From positions 1 through 12,741 of the forward strand of contig JAEYPP010000021.1 of assembly GCA_023410575.1 (NCBI GenBank): 12,741 bases of DNA, in the 5' to 3' direction. The translations under genes and the position numbers were made by a program. The notes beneath the pieces are model-generated. The model saw only the letters and a program-made list of their open reading frames with translations, searched no databases and was not told where the DNA came from. Origin of the DNA: Bacillota bacterium (GTDB taxonomy: Bacteria > Bacillota > Clostridia > Lachnospirales > Lachnospiraceae). Position 1 is the stretch's first letter. Every line of letters starts with the position of its first letter. Shown here in pieces: positions 1 to 6,460 of the stretch.

Positions 1-45
1 TTTGCTATTGTAGTGCGGTTTGAGACCCACACTCATTATAGCAAA
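1..45. repeat. Imperfect hairpin at the left window edge
   Basis: An 8-bp perfect inverted repeat (TTTGCTAT at 1-8, ATAGCAAA at 38-45) encloses a second stem, AGTGCGG at 12-18 with CCACACT at 27-33 (one C-A mismatch). The structure is seen in the sequence. It may be a terminator of a gene to the left, the structured 5' part of a leftward transcript, or the end of a small mobile element. It runs to the first base of the window, so it may be larger than seen. Confidence 0.5.
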
Positions 46-63
46 GGAGTTTTCTTATGAAAA
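35..63 (-). promoter_or_regulatory. Promoter-like sequence reading leftward out of the window
   Basis: On the minus strand TTTTCA (58-63) and a perfect TATAAT (35-40) are separated by exactly 17 bp. The -10 is preceded by TG-n, which makes it an extended -10. Transcription would start near position 28 and run off the left edge through the 1-45 hairpin. The same bases also carry a plus-strand ribosome binding site, so the two readings compete. The downstream gene is outside the window. Confidence 0.4.
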
Positions 64-167
64 CGCTAGAAGCCATTGGGGTCCACCAGCATAGCTGGTG
101 GTTTATTAAAGATTGCCCTACAAAAAAGAAAAAGTACGCTCTGCGAACTTTTCCTTGTCATGAATAA
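57..167 (+). CDS. Possible 36-residue small ORF
   Basis: ATG at 57 is preceded by a strong ribosome binding site, AAAGGAG at 43-49, with 7-nt spacing, and the frame runs 36 codons to TAA at 165-167. The product has no recognisable domain; it contains a short HQHSWW stretch and a KKKK run. The HQHSWW codons coincide with an 8-bp DNA hairpin (83-101), so the coding reading may be a by-product of a structured repeat. It could be the truncated 5' end of an element gene. The good start signal is the only support for translation. Confidence 0.25.
   Translation: MKTLEAIGVHQHSWWFIKDCPTKKKKYALRTFPCHE
83..101. repeat. CCACCAG/CTGGTGG hairpin, left copy
   Basis: CCACCAGC (83-90) and GCTGGTGG (94-101) form an 8-bp perfect stem with a 3-nt loop, followed by TTTATT. 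The same CCACCAG/CTGGTGG stem followed by TTT recurs at 12624-12643 in the same orientation with a different loop. In both places a GCCC(C)T motif follows a few bases later (115-118 here, 12652-12657 there). Conservation of the stem with a varying loop suggests a dispersed structured repeat, possibly the subterminal hairpin of an IS200/IS605-type element. That identity is inferred. Confidence 0.5.
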
Positions 168-200
168 AAATCTCCAACTGTCATAATCAAAGTTGGAGAC
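161..200 (-). terminator. Intrinsic terminator of the arabinoside operon
   Basis: TCTCCAACT (171-179) and AGTTGGAGA (191-199) form a perfect 9-bp stem with an 11-nt loop. On the minus strand the stem is followed by a T run (the A run at 166-170 on the plus strand). It lies about 20 bp beyond the stop of the last gene of the leftward operon, where a terminator is expected. Confidence 0.85.
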
Positions 201-217
201 TTTATCAGTATATTTAG

Positions 218-478
218 TTACCACTTCGCATCCACATCTGGACAACTCTTCTGTCGCATAATGGCGCGCATCTCAACATAGCAACCACAAATTCTACACA
301 TTCCTACTAGTAAATGATCACACTCTTTGCAAATCGAGAGACGCTCTTTGTAAATCTCATCGCTTACCTTCCTATCTTCATCTAGATGAGCTATGTAGTC
401 ATACATATTTTGATAACGCTTCGCATCTGGCATCTCATACAGCAAACACTTTTTACAAGTCAGTAGATTATAATCCAT
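218..478 (-). CDS. Small Cys-rich DUF6171-like protein
   Basis: An 86-residue protein with eight cysteines: a CxxC pair at 8-11, a second CxxC at 50-53, CxxCxC at 61-66 and a single Cys at 79, followed by a short C-terminal tail. Between the first and second pair lies a Tyr- and Glu-rich, probably helical segment. The arrangement suggests one or two bound zinc ions or another metal centre. It resembles the uncharacterised DUF6171 proteins common in Lachnospiraceae, whose function I do not know. There is no signal peptide or membrane segment. The gene begins 15 bp after the abfA stop, and its weak ribosome binding site (AAGGA) overlaps the abfA stop codon, so it is probably co-transcribed and perhaps translationally coupled. 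It is the last gene before the terminator. Confidence 0.75.
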   Translation of the reverse strand: MDYNLLTCKKCLLYEMPDAKRYQNMYDYIAHLDEDRKVSDEIYKERLSICKECDHLLVGMCRICGCYVEMRAIMRQKSCPDVDAKW

Positions 479-493
479 AATGATTGAATGTCC

Positions 494-1999
494 TTATTGT
501 ATCTCTAATTCAAGATGTAGTACAGAACAAGCAGGGATTGTAAAGATAACACCTTTATCTGTAATTGTAACATCCTTAAACTCAGCTGGTTTTACTGTAT
601 CAGGTGCTTCAAATGTATTATGGGCATCCATCTTATTGCAAAGAATTGTTCCTTTGACTGATTTTACTGTTGTTTCTGCAAGGATTGTCTCAACTTCATA
701 ACTATCAGTAAGAGATGCATTATTGATTGTTAACTGAAGTTTACCATCCACACTTTGAGAAACTGACTGTGAAAGATTAGGAACCATAAACTCTTCTTCA
801 AGACCAACCTGAATTGTATCCATATGACTATCAACAAGTTCACCGTCCATATGTTTTTTATACAGATCAAATACATGATAGGTCGGTGTTAATATCATCT
901 TCTCACCTTCCGTCAAGATAACTGCCTGTAATACATTGACTAATTGAGCGATATTGGCCATCTTCACACGATCACAATGTTCGTTAAATATATTAAGATT
1001 GATACTTGCAACTAATGCATCTCTCATCGTATTCTGCTGATATAAAAATCCTGGATTGGTTCCTGGCTCAACATCATACCAAGTTCCCCATTCATCAACG
1101 ATAAGGCCGATTACCTTCTTTGGATCATACTTATCCATAATTGCGCCATGTTGCTTAATTAGTTCTTCCATAAACCAAGTTTTGCTAAGAGTCATATAAT
1201 ACTCTTTCTCATTAAACTCAGTTGCACTACCTTTATGCTCCCAGTTATATGGTAGAGTATAGTAATGGAGCGATAAACCATCCATAAATCCATGAACATT
1301 CTCTGGAGCCTTTTTAAATGCTGTTTCCAGTACTTTTTCCGTCCATTCATAATCACCACTATTTGCTCCACAAGCAATCTTATAGATTGGCTTATCAGGA
1401 TGATAATTTCTAACATAGGTAGAATATCTGCGATACTCATTGCCATAATACTCAGGTAACATATTACCACCGCAGCCCCAGTTTTCATTACCTACTCCAA
1501 AGTAGTCTACGGTATATGCTTCTTTATGACCATTTTCTTCACGTAATTTAGCAACTGGGGAAACCCCATCATAGGTTAAATACTCCACCCATTCTGACAT
1601 CTCTTGAACAGTTCCACTACCAAGATTGCCATTCACATATGTTTTACAGCCTAATTGACGACATAACTCCATAAATTCATCACTACCAAAGCTATTATCT
1701 TCAACAACGCCACCCCAGTGAGTATTGATCATTTTCTTTCTTGATTCTTTTGGTCCAATTCCATCTCTCCAGTGATATTCATCTGCAAAACAGCCACCTG
1801 GCCAGCGAAGAACTGGGATATGTAGATTTTTTAAGGCATTTACCACATCATTGCGCATACCATTCGTATTTGGAATCTTGGAATCTTCACCAACAAATAT
1901 TCCTTCGTAGATGCATCTACCTAGATGCTCAGAAAAGTGACCGTATATCTCTTTGTTAATATGACCTTTCTTTACATTGGGATTAATGTACAGTTTCAT
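494..1999 (-). CDS. abfA: GH51 alpha-L-arabinofuranosidase (intracellular)
   Basis: Hydrolyses terminal alpha-L-arabinofuranosyl residues from arabino-oligosaccharides, releasing L-arabinose. The 501-residue length is typical of family GH51. The catalytic domain is a (beta/alpha)8 barrel with the acid/base Glu at about residue 172 in GNENWG and the nucleophile Glu at about 303 in VDEWG. Other family signatures are LRWPGGCFADEYHW near 64-77 and LHYYT near 244-248. The last roughly 110 residues form the beta-rich C-terminal domain. No signal peptide is visible, so the enzyme acts on imported oligosaccharides. The start is firm: GGAGG lies 6 bases upstream of the ATG. It sits third in an operon behind araD and a GH27 glycosidase, which fits arabinan, arabinoxylan or arabinogalactan side-chain use. 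Confidence 0.95.
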   Translation of the reverse strand: MKLYINPNVKKGHINKEIYGHFSEHLGRCIYEGIFVGEDSKIPNTNGMRNDVVNALKNLHIPVLRWPGGCFADEYHWRDGIGPKESRKKMINTHWGGVVEDNSFGSDEFMELCRQLGCKTYVNGNLGSGTVQEMSEWVEYLTYDGVSPVAKLREENGHKEAYTVDYFGVGNENWGCGGNMLPEYYGNEYRRYSTYVRNYHPDKPIYKIACGANSGDYEWTEKVLETAFKKAPENVHGFMDGLSLHYYTLPYNWEHKGSATEFNEKEYYMTLSKTWFMEELIKQHGAIMDKYDPKKVIGLIVDEWGTWYDVEPGTNPGFLYQQNTMRDALVASINLNIFNEHCDRVKMANIAQLVNVLQAVILTEGEKMILTPTYHVFDLYKKHMDGELVDSHMDTIQVGLEEEFMVPNLSQSVSQSVDGKLQLTINNASLTDSYEVETILAETTVKSVKGTILCNKMDAHNTFEAPDTVKPAEFKDVTITDKGVIFTIPACSVLHLELEIQ

Positions 2000-2098
2000 A
2001 ACTTCCTCCTTCTTACCGTTTCACTAATTGTTTATGAATAACATGTTCTATTTCACTAAATAGTTCTTAAGTTGTATCTAACGAGCAATAGCCTTTGA
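2000..2098 (-). promoter_or_regulatory. Intergenic spacer with a duplicated TTTCACTAA motif
   Basis: This 99-bp gap between the GH27 gene and abfA holds two exact copies of TTTCACTAA (2019-2027 and 2051-2059), 32 bp apart, about three helical turns. The second copy lies in a 6-bp hairpin, CTATTT/AAATAG (2048-2063). A further weak hairpin, GCAATA/TATTGC (2085-2105), overlaps the GH27 stop. No convincing promoter is visible. The gap is longer than the others in the operon, so it could be a site for mRNA processing or for an internal regulator. Confidence 0.3.
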
Positions 2099-3391
2099 TT
2101 ATTGCATCTGAAGCAATACTGCATCATGTGCCTTGACTTCTAACCTTAATTGTTTACTAGTTTTTATAATACTTTGATTCCATAAATCTTTCCATTCACA
2201 TGGCGTTTCAATTGCAAGTCGCTCAAGTGGTATCTCGACAGACATTGTCGCATAATGCGTATTAAATACTGCAATGTTCTTTCTACCATCTAGAAGACTA
2301 GATTCCCAGACAATCATCCCATTTGCATTCATCACCTCATGTGCATCTCTTGAATCTTTCAGTAGGTTAAGTACATCTGAATTCGTTAGAAGAGATAATG
2401 TCCATTCATCCAGATCACGAAGTTCGCAGCCAATCATTAATGGTGATCTAAATATGCACCATAGAGTCAACATCGTACGCTGTTCTTCCTTTGAGAACAT
2501 AGTCATACGATTTGCAAACGTTGGATCTCCATTACGAATTGCTATATGTCCAACTGGTAGCATATCACAATCTGGCCAACAACCTTCTTTTACATATGGA
2601 GCCCACTGCTTACAGCGTTCAAACATTGCGTATAAAGATCTCCAATTGTCCCAGAAATCACCTGTAATTCGCCACATATTAGCATTCTTTGCTAAATGCT
2701 CTGCTTGTTCTAGTATGGCCGGACCTGGTGATAAACTTAATACGATTGGACGATTACAACGATCGATTGCAATCCGAATCATCTCAATTTCTTCTTTTGC
2801 TGAATATAAGTCATGAGGCTTATATTCTGTCACACAAATATCATCTACTTTTACATAGTCAACTCCCCATTCAGCATATAACTCAAAGAGAGAGTCATAG
2901 TATTCCTGTGCCCCATACACACCAGCCATCACTCCATACATGTCTGTATTCCAAGAGCAAACAGAAAATGGGTGCGCGATTTCACGTGCTGTTGTAGTTG
3001 TTCCTTTAATTGGTGTATTGTAAAGTGTTGCCTGACGAGGTATCCCTCGCATCATATGAATACCGAAATTTAAACCTAAGGAATGAATATACTCTGCAAT
3101 TGGGCCAAATCCTTTTCCATCAGCCGCAGATGGAAAACGATTGACTGCTGGTAATAATCTTGCGTATTCATCCATCTCTAATGGTACAAACTTATGATAC
3201 TCTGAGGAATCTGCTGTTGGCTCATACCACTGTATATCACATACGATATACTCATAACCATATTGTTTCAGATGAGTCGCCATATATTCTGCGTTCTTTC
3301 GTAACTCTTCTTCTGTAACAGAAGCCCCATAACAATCCCAACTATTCCACCCCATTGGTGGTGTCTTTGCAACCAGATTTTTATCCTTCAT
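2099..3391 (-). CDS. GH27 glycosidase, probably beta-L-arabinopyranosidase
   Basis: A 430-residue family GH27 (clan D) enzyme, cytoplasmic, with no signal peptide. It opens with TPPMGWNSWDCYG, the family's N-terminal signature. The nucleophile Asp is at about 183 in YVKVDD, and the acid/base Asp is at about 245 in RITGD (the R-x3-D arrangement). Most database matches would call it alpha-galactosidase. However, the Asp-Asp pair that binds galactose O4/O6 in alpha-galactosidases (IDDCW in human GLA) aligns with CDIQW here, so the second Asp is Ile53. As I recall, an Ile at this position marks the Geobacillus GH27 beta-L-arabinopyranosidase Abp. The araD and abfA neighbours favour the same activity. 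The start was set at 3391: an earlier in-frame ATG at 3439 would overlap araD by 38 bp, while this start leaves a 10-bp gap with a modest GAGG site. Confidence 0.88.
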   Translation of the reverse strand: MKDKNLVAKTPPMGWNSWDCYGASVTEEELRKNAEYMATHLKQYGYEYIVCDIQWYEPTADSSEYHKFVPLEMDEYARLLPAVNRFPSAADGKGFGPIAEYIHSLGLNFGIHMMRGIPRQATLYNTPIKGTTTTAREIAHPFSVCSWNTDMYGVMAGVYGAQEYYDSLFELYAEWGVDYVKVDDICVTEYKPHDLYSAKEEIEMIRIAIDRCNRPIVLSLSPGPAILEQAEHLAKNANMWRITGDFWDNWRSLYAMFERCKQWAPYVKEGCWPDCDMLPVGHIAIRNGDPTFANRMTMFSKEEQRTMLTLWCIFRSPLMIGCELRDLDEWTLSLLTNSDVLNLLKDSRDAHEVMNANGMIVWESSLLDGRKNIAVFNTHYATMSVEIPLERLAIETPCEWKDLWNQSIIKTSKQLRLEVKAHDAVLLQMQ

Positions 3392-3401
3392 AAACTCGCC
3401 T

Positions 3402-4097
3402 CTACTTTTTATCTTGGCCATAATAAGCATTGGCACCATGTTTACGGAAATAATGTTTATCTAATAAATACTGTGGTGCACGATTTACCATAGAATTTAA
3501 GGTCATAGTCTGGTAAGCCATTTTACAAACTTCTTCTAAGACAACTGCATGATATACTGCTTGTTCTGGACTATTTCCCCAAGTAAATGGACCATGATTT
3601 TTAACTACAATTGCTGGGGCTTCCATTGGATCTTTTTCATTTATTGTTTCAATGATTACTTTCCCTGTATTCTTTTCATACTCGTTTTGGACCTCATCAG
3701 GAGATAAGGCACGAGTACAAGGAATGCTTCCATAAAAGTAGTCGGCATGAGTCGTACCTAATGGTGGTATTTCAAGACCTGCCTGTGCAAATGTAACTGC
3801 GTAAGTTGAATGAGTATGTACAATTCCTCCTATGGAAGGATATGCTTTATATAATTCTAGATGTGTTGGAGTATCCGAAGATGGGCGATAACTACCTTCT
3901 ACAATCTTTCCATCCAAGTTAAGTACTACCATATCTTCAGCTTTCATGGTCTCATAATCAACACCGCTTGGCTTAATAACGACAAGTTTGGATTCCGGAT
4001 CAATTCCACTTACATTACCCCAAGTATAAATAACCAAACCCTTATTTACTAATTCCATATTGGCTTCATATACTCTTTGTTTTAATTGTTCTAGCAT
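3402..4097 (-). CDS. araD: L-ribulose-5-phosphate 4-epimerase
   Basis: Interconverts L-ribulose 5-phosphate and D-xylulose 5-phosphate, the last step of bacterial L-arabinose catabolism before the pentose phosphate pathway. The 231 residues match the family length. It belongs to the class II aldolase/epimerase fold. The zinc ligands are visible as His94 and His96 in HTHS and His168 in KNHGPF. The conserved Asp75 in SSDTPTH and Asp118 in THADYF correspond to catalytic-site residues in Escherichia coli AraD. It starts with GGAGG 5 bases before the ATG and is the first gene after the operon promoter. The arabinose isomerase and ribulokinase genes are not in the window. Confidence 0.95.
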   Translation of the reverse strand: MLEQLKQRVYEANMELVNKGLVIYTWGNVSGIDPESKLVVIKPSGVDYETMKAEDMVVLNLDGKIVEGSYRPSSDTPTHLELYKAYPSIGGIVHTHSTYAVTFAQAGLEIPPLGTTHADYFYGSIPCTRALSPDEVQNEYEKNTGKVIIETINEKDPMEAPAIVVKNHGPFTWGNSPEQAVYHAVVLEEVCKMAYQTMTLNSMVNRAPQYLLDKHYFRKHGANAYYGQDKK

Positions 4098-4167
4098 AAT
4101 TACCTCCTAATATCATGACTTCTTTTTTCTATAGATCAACGAATCGAATAAGTTTATTGACAAAACT

Positions 4168-4196
4168 ATAATACAATATTTATATAAATCATACAA
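4168..4196 (-). promoter_or_regulatory. Promoter of the araD-GH27-abfA operon with an internal palindrome
   Basis: On the minus strand TTGTAT (4191-4196) and TATTAT (4168-4173) are spaced 17 bp apart, a good vegetative-type promoter. The spacer contains a perfect 12-bp palindrome, ATTTATATAAAT (4178-4189), which is well placed for a repressor operator. An arabinose-responsive regulator is plausible from context, but the palindrome does not match an AraR site that I recognise, and its AT-only composition makes chance occurrence possible. Confidence 0.6.
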
Positions 4197-4223
4197 GGGG
4201 TTGTTGCATTGCAACACCCCCTT
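4195..4223 (-). terminator. Hairpin terminator after the SLC13-type transporter gene
   Basis: AAGGGG (4195-4200) pairs with CCCCTT (4218-4223), and the stem continues through TGTTGC/GCAACA with one mismatch to a 3-nt ATT loop. The T run is short on either strand. It lies 6 bp past the stop of the transporter gene on the minus strand. It overlaps the -35 element of the next operon, so termination and initiation share bases. Confidence 0.6.
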
Positions 4224-4229
4224 TACGTA

Positions 4230-5432
4230 TCACTGAATCATTATTTGTAAAATATAAAGTATAATAACGAAGCTAAAGTTTATCACAGAGAATTTGACTA
4301 TATAACTTTTAACTTTCTCTGGATTATGTTTCTTAAACTCACTAAATGTAATCAAGCTTGCCAAGGAAGCAATTAAAGTTCCACAACCGCCAATATTAAC
4401 GGCAGGCAACAAACTTGCATAATCTGTGGTAAAGTGGGATAACAATACCGCACTTGGTACATTACTGATGAATTGACAAGACAAGATGCTAAACAATAGT
4501 GCATTCTTTGGCAATAAATATTCAAAAAAGGAACTAACTGCAGGTATCCTTGCCATGTTCCCGCTAAACACAAAAAATGCACAGAACGTAGCTAGTAGTG
4601 GGTAGTTCACTTCCCTAATTGAATCTTTATCTAGTATCATCAGTATCATCGTAATTACAAGTGTCCCCCAAATATAAGGAACAATTCGAAATACAATCAA
4701 AATGCTAGCGATAAATAAAATAGTATAAATCAATGTGCGTTGTTTGTTTAATGTATAATGATGGTCTTGCTTCAATGTAAGCGGAATTGGTTTTACGAAG
4801 AGGCAACATAGGATAATCAGTACGGTTGCTGCAAGAAAAGAAGGCAACATAATCTTTACAAATTCGCTCGTACTAATATTGTAATAGGCATATAGATACA
4901 AATTCTGAGGATTTCCAAACGGTGTTACCATACCTCCAAGATTGGCTGCTACATTTTGCATTATAAATGTAAATGCCATTGCCTTTTTATTATCTGTACT
5001 GTTAAGTACAAAATAACCGAGAGGCAAAAATGTAAGCAAAGCCATGTCATTCGCAAGTAGCATCGAGCCAACAAATGTGATTAAAACGAGACCTAATGTT
5101 GCATTGCGCAGATTATGTAGTTTTAATACTAAATTCTTACTTATGATTTCAAACAAGTGAATATGAGAAAATGCACTAACAACTGCCAAAGTACAAAAAA
5201 GTGTTGCTAGCGTTCTTAGGTTAAAATAACCAATATATTGTGAATCTACTGGTACAAAGCAACAAGTAATCAACATTGCAATTACTGCTATTGTCAATAC
5301 AATTTGTGCTTTGCAATATCGTATGATTGCAGGCACCACATTGCCAAATACTAATCTTTGGTTGGGATTAGTAGTTAAACTTGAGCTACTATCAGCAGCT
5401 ATATTCGTATGTATAAAGCCTTCATTTTTCAT
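4230..5432 (-). CDS. SLC13/ArsB-like (ion transporter superfamily) permease
   Basis: A 400-residue polytopic inner-membrane protein with about 10-12 hydrophobic segments. It shows the inverted-repeat architecture of the ion transporter superfamily (citrate/SLC13, ArsB, NhaD). The first half has LLANDMALLTFLPL at 125-138 and NLGGMVTPFGNPQN at 164-177. The second half has the matching SNVPSA at 323-328 and NIGGCGTLIASLASL at 346-360. The likely mode is secondary transport of an anion or dicarboxylate, or cation/proton exchange; the substrate cannot be assigned from sequence. The start was moved to 5432, where AGAGG lies just upstream; an in-frame ATG at 5471 adds 13 residues with no such site. 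A terminator and a new promoter separate it from araD, so a direct role in arabinose use is not implied. Confidence 0.85.
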   Translation of the reverse strand: MKNEGFIHTNIAADSSSSLTTNPNQRLVFGNVVPAIIRYCKAQIVLTIAVIAMLITCCFVPVDSQYIGYFNLRTLATLFCTLAVVSAFSHIHLFEIISKNLVLKLHNLRNATLGLVLITFVGSMLLANDMALLTFLPLGYFVLNSTDNKKAMAFTFIMQNVAANLGGMVTPFGNPQNLYLYAYYNISTSEFVKIMLPSFLAATVLIILCCLFVKPIPLTLKQDHHYTLNKQRTLIYTILFIASILIVFRIVPYIWGTLVITMILMILDKDSIREVNYPLLATFCAFFVFSGNMARIPAVSSFFEYLLPKNALLFSILSCQFISNVPSAVLLSHFTTDYASLLPAVNIGGCGTLIASLASLITFSEFKKHNPEKVKSYIVKFSVINFSFVIILYILQIMIQ

Positions 5433-5523
5433 TGTTTCCTCTTTCCTATGTCTTAACATCAAGAATGTCAAATATAATTACTTGTTTTTAAAATGTACCA
5501 CATCTAAATCTCACCAAGAATAG

Positions 5524-5551
5524 ATTTTAACAGAGTTTTTATAAATTGCAA
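5524..5551 (-). promoter_or_regulatory. Candidate promoter of the SLC13-type permease
   Basis: On the minus strand TTGCAA (5546-5551) and TAAAAT (5524-5529) are spaced 16 bp apart, leaving a leader of about 85 nt before the ATG at 5432. A perfect TTGACA nearer the gene (about 5474-5479) has no usable -10 at the right distance, so I prefer this pair. Confidence 0.4.
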
Positions 5552-5569
5552 TAGGAAATTTCAATTCGA

Positions 5570-5598
5570 TTGTTTTATTTATCCAACTATGCTATAAT
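5570..5598 (+). promoter_or_regulatory. Promoter of the cyclophilin gene
   Basis: TTGTTT (5570-5575) and a perfect TATAAT (5593-5598) are spaced 17 bp apart, with an extended TG-n immediately before the -10. An 8-bp inverted repeat, CAACTATG (5584-5591) and CATAGTTG (5626-5633), brackets the -10 and the likely start site, so a regulatory protein or an mRNA leader structure is possible. Confidence 0.7.
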
Positions 5599-5664
5599 AT
5601 TTTCGCTCAGCATGGATATAATGACCATAGTTGCAGAAATACAGATTGATATAAGGAGATTCAC

Positions 5665-6189
5665 ATGGTTGAACAAAATCCTATTGTTACTATTGAAATG
5701 GAGAATGGTAATCAGATAAAAGTAGAACTTTATCCTCAGGTTGCTCCTAACACAGTGAACAATTTCATCTCACTTGTTAAAAAAGGTTATTATGATGGAT
5801 TGATCTTTCATCGCGTAATTAAAGGTTTTATGATTCAAGGTGGTTGTCCAGATGGCAACGGAATGGGAGGCCCAGGCTACTCCATAAAGGGTGAATTCGC
5901 ACAGAACAATTTTAAAAACGATTTAGCACATACCGAGGGTGTAATTTCCATGGCTCGTTCCATGATGCCAAATTCAGCAGGCTCCCAGTTCTTTATCATG
6001 CATAAAAATTCTCCACACTTAGATGGCGCATATGCAGCTTTTGGTAAAGTGATTGAAGGTATGGATGTTGTGAACAAAATTGCAGAAGTTCGTTGTGACT
6101 ACAATGATCGTCCTTTAGAAGTTCAAAAGATGGCAAAGGTTACGGTAGACACTTTTGGTGTTAATTACCCAGAACCAGATAAAATGTAA
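5665..6189 (+). CDS. ppiB: Cyclophilin-type peptidyl-prolyl cis-trans isomerase
   Basis: Catalyses cis-trans isomerisation of peptide bonds before proline, assisting protein folding in the cytoplasm. It is a single cyclophilin domain of 174 residues with no signal peptide. Active-site residues are visible: Arg50, Phe55, Met56 and Gln58 in FHRVIKGFMIQGG, NSAGSQFF at 103-110, and HLDGAYAAFG at 118-127. The Trp of eukaryotic cyclophilin A that contacts cyclosporin is replaced by His118, as in many bacterial homologues, which predicts low cyclosporin sensitivity. AAGGAG lies 6 bases before the ATG. It is monocistronic, with its own promoter and a palindromic element after its stop. The symbol is given by type; orthology to E. 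coli ppiB was not tested. Confidence 0.93.
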   Translation: MVEQNPIVTIEMENGNQIKVELYPQVAPNTVNNFISLVKKGYYDGLIFHRVIKGFMIQGGCPDGNGMGGPGYSIKGEFAQNNFKNDLAHTEGVISMARSMMPNSAGSQFFIMHKNSPHLDGAYAAFGKVIEGMDVVNKIAEVRCDYNDRPLEVQKMAKVTVDTFGVNYPEPDKM

Positions 6190-6216
6190 TTGCAATACGT
6201 TTGGATAGGTTTATCT

Positions 6217-6399
6217 AAAAAAGGGACTGTCGCACTAAGGGCAGTATGAATAAAGAATGAAGGATGAGGGTATTTTCGCTGTAGTGCTACTCTCACAAGC
6301 CCCATAAAGTGCGTGTGGGGACTTGTAAGGCACTCCGAAAAATACCCTCATCCTTCATTCTTTTATTCAATATTCAGCTAGTGCGACATCCCCTTTTTT
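6217..6399. repeat. 183-bp near-perfect palindrome (MITE-like / bidirectional terminator)
   Basis: The ends are 21-bp inverted repeats with two mismatches (6217-6237 and 6379-6399), each beginning with an A/T run and GGG/CCC. Inside them, 6248-6278 and 6336-6368 are complementary over about 31 bp with only two single-base indels. A further stem pairs ACAAG-CCCC with GGGGACTTGT nearer the centre. The whole element folds into one long hairpin between two convergent genes. The A run before and T run after it would give intrinsic termination in both directions. The terminal inverted repeats and the length also fit a MITE. It has no ORF, and no clear target-site duplication is visible. A piece of it recurs at 9827-9854. 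Confidence 0.85.
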
Positions 6400-6460
6400 G
6401 ATGCATTTTTTATAAACACAAACACTCAATACTTACTAAGGAAATAACACATTCATTTCA

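Noticed and set aside
2274..2816. A 180-codon plus-strand ORF opposite the GH27 gene
   Set aside because: It is antisense to a gene with clear catalytic motifs, and its product shows no recognisable domain.
3392..3439. Longer GH27 start at 3439
   Set aside because: It would overlap araD by 38 bp and add residues that precede the conserved family N-terminus; the ATG at 3391 fits the gene spacing better.
5433..5471. Longer start of the SLC13-type permease at 5471
   Set aside because: The ATG at 5432 has an AGAGG at proper spacing; the extra 13 residues have no support.
6217..6399. CRISPR or riboswitch reading of the palindromic element
   Set aside because: There are no regularly spaced direct repeats, and the element lies after the stops of two convergent genes rather than in a leader.
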